From the NCBI GenBank assembly GCA_017961385.1, contig JAGCXJ010000160.1:1-8358 (forward strand): a stretch of 8,358 bases of DNA. Direction: 5' to 3'. The notes beneath the pieces were generated by a model that worked only from the letters and a program-made list of their open reading frames with translations, made no database searches and had not been told where the DNA came from. The position numbers and the translations under genes are program-made. Positions 1 through 5,708 of the stretch are shown here, piece after piece. How positions within the stretch are numbered: position 1 is the stretch's first letter; every line of letters starts with the position of its first letter. Source of the stretch: Lachnospiraceae bacterium. Lineage in GTDB: Bacteria > Bacillota > Clostridia > Lachnospirales > Lachnospiraceae.

Positions 1-552
1 CGCCAGAAAGACCGGTCCGGTCGCTGTCCCGTACTTGCTGGTCGCCAGCGGGCCGGCATTGCAGTGGGTCAGGATGCCGTCTCCGGGTTTTACAAGAGTC
101 AGTCCGTACTCACCGATAGCTTTGCATACTTCTATATCCTCTTTCTTTATGGCAAGAGATTCATCTCTTAAAGCATCAAGGATTGATAAAACAGGCTCAT
201 CTTTCATTGACTGTGCAAGTCTGTACATTCTTGTCAAAGCCCAGCTTAAGTTTACTGCGGTAGGTCTTGCCGAATTCAGATAATCCCTGTATTCTTCAAG
301 CTTTTTAAAGAATGTGACACTATCGTCATCTTTATGCTGCAAGGCAAGGACATACAGCCCGAAAGCTGCCGCCACACCTATCGCAGGTGCTCCTCTTACC
401 TTTAAAAGATATATCGCATCCCAGATCGGCTTAGCTGTCTTTAAACGTATGATACTGATATTTCCCGGAAGTTTTGTCTGATCTATGATGACCAGTTCAC
501 CGTTAACGGCATCCAGATCTACCGTTTCATAATCTAATATATTCTCAGGCAT
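1..552 (-). CDS. mtnA: S-methyl-5-thioribose-1-phosphate isomerase (MtnA), N-terminal part, cut by window edge
   Basis: MtnA interconverts 5-methylthioribose-1-phosphate and 5-methylthioribulose-1-phosphate in the cytoplasmic methionine salvage pathway; some members also act on 5-deoxyribose-1-phosphate. The first 184 codons are present and the frame runs off the left edge. Visible family motifs are DQTKLP (24-29), RGAPAIG (53-59), ARPTAVNLSWAL (95-106) and LTHCNAGPLATSKYGT (161-176), whose Cys164 matches the catalytic cysteine known from the family. The length so far is about half of the usual 340-350 residues; the catalytic Asp would lie outside. The ATG start follows an AGGA site with 7-nt spacing and lies 12 bp after the stop of the histidine-phosphatase gene, so the two are very probably cotranscribed. 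The related eIF2B-alpha/ribose-1,5-bisphosphate isomerase proteins are a less likely alternative because the THCNAG motif context is MtnA-like. Confidence 0.93.
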   Translation of the reverse strand, partial: MPENILDYETVDLDAVNGELVIIDQTKLPGNISIIRLKTAKPIWDAIYLLKVRGAPAIGVAAAFGLYVLALQHKDDDSVTFFKKLEEYRDYLNSARPTAVNLSWALTRMYRLAQSMKDEPVLSILDALRDESLAIKKEDIEVCKAIGEYGLTLVKPGDGILTHCNAGPLATSKYGTATGPVFLA

Positions 553-564
553 GATTTTGTCCTA

Positions 565-1281
565 TCAAAATTCAAATACATCGGAAAAGTATCCGGAATG
601 ACTTATCGGCTCGCCGAAAGCCAACAGATGAGACACATCTCCGAAATACTGAGCTCTGAAAGCTCCCTTTCCCTTTTCTCTCTCTTCACTGTTAAAAACA
701 GTCACCGCGGTAGGCGCCATAAAAAAGCCCTGCCACAGAGTAGGTGGCGCTATACCTGTAAGATAGCCGGTTATGACAGATATTATTCCAAAGTGGCAGA
801 AAAAAACAAGAGTCTGGTCACTGCTCTTTTCTATATCAAAAAAGCCGTTTCCTTTATGATGATAGCCGTATCTAGCAAGAAGCTCATCGATTCCTTTTCT
901 AGTCTCTTCAAGGTGCTTTTTAACCTCGCCTGTTTCCATGAAATCGGTCGCAAACCATTTATCCTTGTCATGAAGATCTTCCTGAGAACAGAAATACTGG
1001 GGCATAAAATCCCATGCTATCCTGTCATGTCCGTCTATCGGATCCTTTATCTTATAATGAAACTCCTTAAGCCAGTCACATGTTACCGGTGTTATATCCG
1101 GCCAGTTTTTAAGACTTGGTCTCATCGTATCCTGCGCTCTTCCAAGGGGAGAGCAAAATACTGCGTCAGGCTTCCATTTGGCTGTCCTTTCTGCAAGGAT
1201 ATCAGCTTCCTTAAATCCCTTCGGGGTAAGGGAATCTTTTTCATAATCGGGTTCACCGTGTCTTACAAATACCAGTTGCAT
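565..1281 (-). CDS. Histidine phosphatase superfamily protein (phosphoglycerate mutase-like)
   Basis: A 238-residue cytoplasmic protein of the histidine phosphatase superfamily; the substrate cannot be read from the sequence. The catalytic RHG signature is at residues 7-9 (VRHGEPDYE), the second conserved arginine is in SPLGRAQDT (Arg48), a candidate acid is Glu73 in LKEFHY, and the second catalytic histidine is His163 in FFCHFG. All core residues are present, so it should be an active phosphatase or mutase. It is longer than minimal family members because of an insert around 78-150. The ATG start has AAAGGA at 6-nt spacing and the protein begins directly with the first beta strand, as usual for the family. 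It leads a unit with mtnA, divergent from the sensor kinase. The mtnA linkage suggests, but does not prove, a role in handling a sugar phosphate from methylthioadenosine salvage. Confidence 0.9.
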   Translation of the reverse strand: MQLVFVRHGEPDYEKDSLTPKGFKEADILAERTAKWKPDAVFCSPLGRAQDTMRPSLKNWPDITPVTCDWLKEFHYKIKDPIDGHDRIAWDFMPQYFCSQEDLHDKDKWFATDFMETGEVKKHLEETRKGIDELLARYGYHHKGNGFFDIEKSSDQTLVFFCHFGIISVITGYLTGIAPPTLWQGFFMAPTAVTVFNSEEREKGKGAFRAQYFGDVSHLLAFGEPISHSGYFSDVFEF

Positions 1282-1295
1282 AATCTATCCTTTAT

Positions 1296-1309
1296 ACCTA
1301 TTTATAGGT
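1296..1309. repeat. 14-bp palindrome (6-bp arms) in the leader of the phosphatase gene
   Basis: ACCTAT and ATAGGT arms surround two bases. It sits between the predicted start of transcription and the ribosome binding site of the phosphatase-mtnA unit, only 2 nt from the latter. It could be an operator half-site pair or a small RNA hairpin. The AT-rich arms make chance occurrence possible. Confidence 0.35.
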
Positions 1310-1331
1310 TCATTTTGTCATTCAAGCATTT

Positions 1332-1340
1332 ATTATACCA
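1332..1340 (-). promoter_or_regulatory. Extended -10 promoter for the phosphatase-mtnA unit
   Basis: Read on the minus strand the sequence is TGGTATAAT, a perfect TGnTATAAT extended -10. Transcription should start near 1325, giving a leader of about 44 nt that holds the palindrome at 1296-1309 and the AAAGGA ribosome site at 1288-1293. No good -35 is seen at the usual distance, which an extended -10 can tolerate. Confidence 0.6.
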
Positions 1341-1356
1341 TATAAGACAAAATCCA

Positions 1357-1365
1357 TGCTATAAT
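1357..1365 (+). promoter_or_regulatory. Extended -10 promoter for the sensor kinase; predicts a leaderless mRNA
   Basis: TGCTATAAT is a perfect TGnTATAAT. With the last T of the hexamer as -7, position +1 falls on 1372, the A of the kinase ATG. There is no Shine-Dalgarno before this ATG. The hexamer at the ideal -35 position does not resemble TTGACA. Confidence 0.55.
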
Positions 1366-1371
1366 TCTATT

Positions 1372-2655
1372 ATGTTTATGGAATTCTTAAGCCTCAACTA
1401 CATGACGGTTCTTATAGTGATCGCTTTGATGATCGTGTATTTCGTATATCGTGAATACAAGATCCCTTCATCGGGGCTTGTTCCGATAATCTCACTTATC
1501 ATCCTTATCAATGCGACAACGTATTATCTTAACATATGGTCTTATGAGGTGAGCCATCCCCTTACAACTTCAATGGATATGGCATGGCACATCAAGTTCA
1601 GGACTATTGTATCTACGATCGATTACATCATACAGCCTCTCATAATAATGCTCGAGCTGCAGTTTGTTGTCCCCAACATGCGTCACAAGCTCAGATTAGC
1701 AATACCCGCTCTTTTAAATGCGCTGATATATGCCACATCTTCGTTAACCGGAGGACTGGGATTCTATATAGATGAAGACAACGCATACAAGAGAGGTCCG
1801 CTAGGATATACGATCTTCTATGTCATGATCTTTTATCTGTGCGTGTTCATCTATATCTCAATAAGAGGTTTCATAGACTACAGCCGCACAAGAGGTCTGC
1901 TGATAGTCTTCATATCTTTTGCCATAGTTTTAACCATGCTGCTTGAGGCAACCGCAAATGTCACCGGCTATGTTGATGAAGTAACCGCCATCTCTGTTCT
2001 TGTTTATTACATCTATCTTATTTCCGTATACCAGCAGGAACTTAAAAACAGCATTGCAGAAAAGGAATTAAAGATAGCCAAGGACAAGGTAGATATGCTG
2101 CAGGAGCAGATCAGACCTCATTTCATTTTCAATTCTTTAAACGTTATACGTGCGCTCATCAAAAGAGATCCTGCCAAAGCGATAGCAGGAATAGATAACT
2201 TTGCAGGTTACCTCAGGGGACACGTTTATGCGCTCAAAAACAATGATCTTGTTACGTTTGAGGATGAACTTGTAAATGTGAGAGCTTTTATCGGTCTGGT
2301 CCAGCCGACATACGATGAACCCATAGACATCACTTATGATCTGAATGTGACAGATTTTATGATACCTCCTCTCTCACTTGAGCCTATCGTTGAAAATGCG
2401 GTAAAACACGGGATCGACAAAACCGGAGGCTATATCAGGATCTTAACAAGACAAGAGAATGATACGGTCGTTATAACCGTATTAAACAGTAATGCCAAAG
2501 TAGATTATTCCGAAAAAGAAAGAGCCCGACTCGGTGTCGGACTCGAAAACACACGTACACGTCTCAAACTCCTTCTTAACGGTTCTGTTGAACTGTTACA
2601 GACCGAAGCCGAAACAACGGTAAATATGTATATACCTGTTAAAAAGGCAGATTGA
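1372..2655 (+). CDS. Seven-TM sensor histidine kinase, LytS/YehU (His_kinase) family
   Basis: A 427-residue membrane sensor kinase. Seven hydrophobic segments lie near residues 8-26, 34-56, 78-100, 108-130, 145-166, 174-192 and 202-219. A charged, probably coiled-coil linker follows (220-247), then the His_kinase domain with QIRPHFIFNSLN, whose His250 is the expected phosphoacceptor. The ATPase domain has an N-box (VENAVKHG, Asn342) and a G-box (GVGLENTRTRL, from 388), but the usual DxGxG segment is replaced by VLNSNA near 370-375. LytS/YehU kinases normally phosphorylate a LytTR-type regulator; none is adjacent here, and the ligand is unknown. The reading frame stays open upstream across the divergent gene, but the membrane domain begins just after ATG 1372 and the promoter sits directly before it, so this start is chosen. 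There is no Shine-Dalgarno for this or the next in-frame ATGs (1378, 1402, 1429). The last 17 bp overlap the convergent DHH gene. Confidence 0.9.
   Translation: MFMEFLSLNYMTVLIVIALMIVYFVYREYKIPSSGLVPIISLIILINATTYYLNIWSYEVSHPLTTSMDMAWHIKFRTIVSTIDYIIQPLIIMLELQFVVPNMRHKLRLAIPALLNALIYATSSLTGGLGFYIDEDNAYKRGPLGYTIFYVMIFYLCVFIYISIRGFIDYSRTRGLLIVFISFAIVLTMLLEATANVTGYVDEVTAISVLVYYIYLISVYQQELKNSIAEKELKIAKDKVDMLQEQIRPHFIFNSLNVIRALIKRDPAKAIAGIDNFAGYLRGHVYALKNNDLVTFEDELVNVRAFIGLVQPTYDEPIDITYDLNVTDFMIPPLSLEPIVENAVKHGIDKTGGYIRILTRQENDTVVITVLNSNAKVDYSEKERARLGVGLENTRTRLKLLLNGSVELLQTEAETTVNMYIPVKKAD
2513..2544 (-). terminator. Intrinsic terminator for the DHH gene, inside the kinase coding sequence
   Basis: On the minus-strand RNA a 9-bp stem forms between GAGUCCGAC and GUCGGGCUC (one G-U pair) around the 5-nt loop ACCGA, followed at once by UUUCUUUUU. 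It lies about 95 nt past the DHH stop codon. On the plus strand the same DNA encodes the kinase G-box region, has a C-A mismatch in the stem and no U tract, so it should act in one direction only. Confidence 0.65.
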
Positions 2656-3634
2656 GCGTTCTTAAGAATCTTTCCGTTATCTCTGTTTCAGGATAACCTC
2701 CCATCATCTCTATACTCTCAAGAAATACTTTTCCGCCTGCCATGCTCGCATGTCCTCCGCCTGTGCCTATTCCGTCAAGTGCATCGGCAATGAGCTTACC
2801 GGCATCAACATTTTCTCTCTCCGAACGAACAGAGAATTTATACCCGTCCGGTCTGTCGCAGTAAACAACTGCAATATCTATCTCTATCAAAGAGAGGATA
2901 AAATCAGCCACTATAGCTATCATCGCATCCGGACAGCTAAACGGTATATGCACTATCCCCAGATAATCAAACACTCTGATATTCTCTATAGCCGCACCGT
3001 ATGCCTTAAGGTCACCGAATTCTATGTTGTTCATCTCAAGCTTTTTAAGGCATGCATTGTCTGCAAGCGGATGTAAGAACGCAAATGCCGCTATATCTTC
3101 ACCACATACTCCGCGTGAAAACTGCAGCGTATCCATCCTAATGCCGTAAAGCAGCGCAGTTGCCACCTTCGGAGACGGAGTCATTTTAAGATCCTTATAA
3201 TATTCGGTTATTATCGTACAACAAGCCCCGAACAGCCTGATATCCTTGTATCTGTACTCAATATCAGCATTTCTGGAAGTTGTGGGATGATGATCGATGG
3301 CTGCTATCTCATCTCCCAATAGATCAGTGACGTTTCCCGATTCCTTCTGGGTATCAACGCATATGATATAATCATCTTTCTTCATATCATCAGCGATCTC
3401 ATGATCTGCATACATGTCAATATCAAGTATATCGAGCATTTTTGCCGAACTTAACTTATCTATGCTTCCGTCGTAACAGATGGTCGCATCTATATCAAAC
3501 TCAGCCAAAAGCTGCTTAAGTCCGAATGCCGCACCTATAGCATCCGGATCCGGAATATTGTGTGTCTGTATATATACCTTATGGCCTTTGCAAATATTTA
3601 TCAGTTCTTTTATATCCGGTCTCTGTGTATCCAT
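2639..3634 (-). CDS. DHH/DHHA1 family phosphoesterase, NrnA-like (nano-RNase / pAp phosphatase)
   Basis: A 331-residue cytoplasmic, metal-dependent phosphoesterase. Metal-binding motifs of the DHH domain are visible in order: THNIPDPDAIG (24-34, His25, Asp29, Asp31), CVDTQ (Asp94), the name-giving DHHP (114-117) and GIRMDT (Asp168). The C-terminal DHHA1 domain ends with GGGHASMAGG (292-301) and has FSVRS before it (267-271) for substrate phosphate binding. Domain order and length fit NrnA, which degrades 2-5 nt RNAs and, in some species, dephosphorylates pAp; other DHH proteins act on cyclic dinucleotide products, so the substrate is inferred. Length is slightly above the usual 310-325. The ATG has AAAGGAGG at 5-nt spacing, a near-perfect ribosome site, and its own promoter upstream. 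It is not part of the butyrate operon, which ends before it. Confidence 0.88.
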   Translation of the reverse strand: MDTQRPDIKELINICKGHKVYIQTHNIPDPDAIGAAFGLKQLLAEFDIDATICYDGSIDKLSSAKMLDILDIDMYADHEIADDMKKDDYIICVDTQKESGNVTDLLGDEIAAIDHHPTTSRNADIEYRYKDIRLFGACCTIITEYYKDLKMTPSPKVATALLYGIRMDTLQFSRGVCGEDIAAFAFLHPLADNACLKKLEMNNIEFGDLKAYGAAIENIRVFDYLGIVHIPFSCPDAMIAIVADFILSLIEIDIAVVYCDRPDGYKFSVRSERENVDAGKLIADALDGIGTGGGHASMAGGKVFLESIEMMGGYPETEITERFLRTLNLPF

Positions 3635-3663
3635 CTGTACCTCCTTTCAACCCCTTATACTGG

Positions 3664-3672
3664 ATTATAACA
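3664..3672 (-). promoter_or_regulatory. Extended -10 promoter for the DHH phosphoesterase gene
   Basis: On the minus strand this reads TGTTATAAT, a third perfect TGnTATAAT in the window. Transcription should begin near 3657, leaving a leader of about 23 nt with the AAAGGAGG site (3640-3647). A -35 is weak. The position downstream of the etfA terminator supports independent expression. Confidence 0.6.
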
Positions 3673-3765
3673 TGTCGCAGCATTAAAGGCACACTTTCTT
3701 TATCAGGTACCCTGTCAAGCCATGAAGTTTTTTTGGTTTATTATTTGAAAGATAAATACTTTTTG

Positions 3766-3799
3766 ATACAAAAAGGCCGCCCCTCTCGGAACGGCCTTT
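3766..3799 (-). terminator. Intrinsic terminator of the butyrate operon after etfA
   Basis: On the minus strand an 8-bp stem pairs AAAGGCCG (3792-3799) with CGGCCTTT (3772-3779) around a 12-nt loop, and the transcript continues into a run of Us that is broken by a G after five. It begins 15 bp after the etfA stop codon. The plus-strand side lacks a U tract, so it terminates the operon only. Confidence 0.8.
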
Positions 3800-3814
3800 G
3801 AAAAATCCTATAGC

Positions 3815-4882
3815 TTAGTTAGAAGCCTTAGCTGCCTTTGCAGCCTTGATAGCTGCTGTAAGCTGAGGAACGATCTTGTTAAGATCACCTACTACACCGT
3901 AGTCAGCTACATCGAAGATAGGAGCATCCTCGTCCTTGTTGATAGCAACGATGATGTCTGATTCTTCCATACCTGCAACGTGCTGGATAGCACCTGAGAT
4001 ACCGATAGCGAAGTAAACGTTGGGTCTTACTGTCTTACCTGTCTGACCAACCTGAAGATCCTTCGGCTTCCAGCCTGAATCTACAACTGCACGTGAGCAG
4101 CTTACCTGACCGCCGATAGCATCTGCGAGCTCTTCAAGGATCTTGAAGTTCTCGGGAGAACCTACGCCACGTCCGCCTGATACAAGGATCTTGGCATCCA
4201 TGATATCCTTAACGTCTGAAACAGCCTTAACAACTTCCTTGACTGTAACGTATCTGTTATTGGGTGTAAATCCGGGATTGTAGTTGATAACCTCTGCCTT
4301 TGCACCTGCAACGGGCTCGATCTTCTGCATAACACCGGGTCTTACTGTAGCCATCTGAGGACGGTTGTCAGGACATGCGATAGTAGCTATTGTGTTACCA
4401 CCGAAAGCGGGACGTGTCATCAGAAGCTGGTTGTGAAGCTGTTCCTTGCCGGGAACTGCAACGAGCGGGAAGTCACCGATCTCAAGTACTGTACAGTCAG
4501 CTGTAAGACCTGTCTCAACTCTAGCTGAAACTGTAGGACCGAGGTCACGGCCGATTGCTGTAGCACCGACCAAAACGATCTCAGGCTTGTACTCATTGAT
4601 TACAGAGCTGAGTGCATGTGCGTAAGGCTCTGTTCTGTATACTTCCAGTTCCTTGTCATCTACTACGATAACCTTGTCAGCGCCGTACTCAGCAAGCTTG
4701 TCAACAAGATTACCAACATTGTAACCGATCAAAACTGCTGTAACCTCTGTGTTAAGAGGAGCAGCCAATTCCTTAGCTTTGCCCAGGAGTTCGAAAGCGA
4801 TACCGCTTACCTCATTATCAACCTGCTGAGCAAAGACATATACGCCTTTATATTGTGCGATTTGTTCTGGACTCATTTTCAT
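3815..4882 (-). CDS. etfA: Electron transfer flavoprotein subunit alpha (EtfA), butyrate-type
   Basis: The alpha subunit of the EtfAB flavoprotein, 355 residues, cytoplasmic. The N-terminal adenine-nucleotide-alpha-hydrolase-like domain (about 12-200) is followed by the C-terminal FAD-binding domain with SGGRGVGSPENF (235-246), SRAVVDSGWKP (263-273), QVGQTGKTVRP (277-287), GISGAIQH (294-301) and INKDEDAPIFDVADYG (314-329). In clostridial butyrate pathways EtfAB passes electrons from NADH to Bcd and ferredoxin by flavin-based bifurcation; this role is inferred from family and operon. The protein ends in a Lys/Ala-rich tail (about 343-355). Start choice: the in-frame codons upstream contain a TGA, so ATG 4882 is the earliest possible; its AGGAG site is unusually far away. 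Last gene of the operon, 25 bp after etfB, followed by the terminator. Confidence 0.97.
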   Translation of the reverse strand: MKMSPEQIAQYKGVYVFAQQVDNEVSGIAFELLGKAKELAAPLNTEVTAVLIGYNVGNLVDKLAEYGADKVIVVDDKELEVYRTEPYAHALSSVINEYKPEIVLVGATAIGRDLGPTVSARVETGLTADCTVLEIGDFPLVAVPGKEQLHNQLLMTRPAFGGNTIATIACPDNRPQMATVRPGVMQKIEPVAGAKAEVINYNPGFTPNNRYVTVKEVVKAVSDVKDIMDAKILVSGGRGVGSPENFKILEELADAIGGQVSCSRAVVDSGWKPKDLQVGQTGKTVRPNVYFAIGISGAIQHVAGMEESDIIVAINKDEDAPIFDVADYGVVGDLNKIVPQLTAAIKAAKAAKASN

Positions 4883-4896
4883 ATCTATTCACCATT

Positions 4897-4904
4897 CTCC
4901 TTTT
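4897..4904 (-). promoter_or_regulatory. Distant ribosome binding site of etfA
   Basis: The only strong Shine-Dalgarno before etfA (AAAAGGAG) ends 14 nt before the ATG, longer than the 5-10 nt seen for the other operon genes. A weaker GGTG motif lies 7 nt from the ATG. An in-frame TGA between them excludes an earlier start. Confidence 0.55.
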
Positions 4905-4907
4905 GAA

Positions 4908-5693
4908 CTATATCACATGTTTCTCATCAAGTTTGCCAACGATATATGCAACAGCATCTTCGGGTGACTCGGGAACAACCTTTTCGCCTGCGCCCTTGCG
5001 AACCTTATCTGATGCCTTGGCAATCTTTGTGGGAGAACCGTTAAGACCAAGGTTGCCGTCTTCAACATCCTTAAGATCTGCACGTCCCCAGGTAGTGATC
5101 TCTGCTTCACAAGCATCGAAGATACCGCCGGGAGTCATGTAACGGGGATCGTTCAACTCAGAAAGTGCTGTGATAAGACAGGGCATCTGAGCCTCTACCA
5201 TATGATATCTGTCATCATACTGACGCTTAACTGTAACCTTATCTCCATCTACCTTGATCTCCTGTGCATAAGAGATTACAGGGATTCCAAGGTGCTCAGC
5301 GATCTGAGGACCAACCTGAGCTGTATCACCATCGATAGCCTGACGGCCTGTGATGATGAGATCATACTCAAGATTTCTGATAGCACCTGCTATTGTTGTA
5401 GATGTAGCCCATGTATCAGCTCCACCGAGAACTCTGTCTGTTACGAGTACGCCCTTGTCAGCGCCCATAGCCAGAGCTTCGCGAAGAACATCTGTAGCCT
5501 TGGGAAGACCCATTGTAAGTACGGTAACTTCTGCTCCGTACTGATCTTTTAATCTAAGTGCAGCTTCAAGACCTGCCTTGTCATCGGGATTCATGATGGC
5601 AAGCATAGCGCCTCTGTCAAGTGTTCCGTCGGGATTGAACTTAACACCGCCCTTTGTATCAGGAACCTGCTTTATACAAACGATGATTTTCAC
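4908..5693 (-). CDS. etfB: Electron transfer flavoprotein subunit beta (EtfB), butyrate-type; GTG start
   Basis: The beta subunit of EtfAB, 261 residues, typical for the family. It opens with MKIIVCIKQVPDT and carries VKFNPDGTLDR (17-27), NPDDKAGLEAAL (35-46) and the nucleotide-binding ITGRQAIDGDTAQVGPQIAE (114-133). This strongly conserved segment is the type found in clostridial bifurcating EtfB, where it holds the bifurcating FAD; in simple mammalian ETF the beta subunit binds AMP instead. The bifurcating role is inferred from resemblance and from the bcd-etfB-etfA arrangement. Translation starts at GTG, not ATG: AGGAGGA lies 7 nt upstream, and the family start MKII fits exactly. The ribosome site overlaps the bcd stop codon (TAGGAGG), with a 12-bp gap between genes, so the two are probably translationally linked, suiting equal production of complex partners. 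Confidence 0.97.
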   Translation of the reverse strand: MKIIVCIKQVPDTKGGVKFNPDGTLDRGAMLAIMNPDDKAGLEAALRLKDQYGAEVTVLTMGLPKATDVLREALAMGADKGVLVTDRVLGGADTWATSTTIAGAIRNLEYDLIITGRQAIDGDTAQVGPQIAEHLGIPVISYAQEIKVDGDKVTVKRQYDDRYHMVEAQMPCLITALSELNDPRYMTPGGIFDACEAEITTWGRADLKDVEDGNLGLNGSPTKIAKASDKVRKGAGEKVVPESPEDAVAYIVGKLDEKHVI

Positions 5694-5700
5694 TTTTATA

Positions 5701-5708
5701 TCCTCCTA
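5701..5708 (-). promoter_or_regulatory. etfB ribosome binding site fused to the bcd stop codon
   Basis: On the minus strand TAGGAGGA contains both the bcd stop (TAG) and a full AGGAGG Shine-Dalgarno, 7 nt before the etfB GTG. This fixes the GTG start and suggests coupling of translation between bcd and etfB. Confidence 0.8.

Larger units (their letters stand above)
1282..1371. promoter_or_regulatory. Divergent promoter region between phosphatase-mtnA unit and sensor kinase
   Basis: This 90-bp spacer holds two back-to-back promoters of the extended -10 type. Their predicted start sites (about 1325 leftward, 1372 rightward) are only 47 bp apart, so two polymerases could hardly bind together. 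Neither has a convincing -35 at 16-18 bp. A short palindrome lies on the leftward gene's side. No Shine-Dalgarno for the rightward gene is present. Confidence 0.6.

Noticed and set aside
35..283. Plus-strand open frame of 82 codons
   Set aside because: Antisense to mtnA, whose conserved motifs prove the minus-strand frame.
598..1371. Open plus-strand frame extending the kinase upstream to a 685-residue protein
   Set aside because: It is antisense to the well-supported histidine-phosphatase gene, encodes no recognisable domain, and the kinase's own promoter and first membrane segment lie at 1357-1425.
2680..2701. GTTATC/GATAAC inverted repeat just after the kinase stop as a kinase terminator
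   Set aside because: Only a 6-bp weak stem with no U tract after it on the plus strand.
2750..3076. Plus-strand open frame of 108 codons
   Set aside because: Antisense to the DHH phosphoesterase and without protein family features.
3713..3718. Perfect minus-strand TTGACA upstream of the DHH gene
   Set aside because: No acceptable -10 lies 16-18 bp downstream; the real -10 at 3664-3669 is more than 40 bp away.
3745..3772. Plus-strand TTGAAA and TACAAA with a 16-bp spacer, possible antisense promoter towards etfA
   Set aside because: The -10 is poor, the stretch is AT-rich, and it overlaps the etfA terminator stem; chance is more likely.
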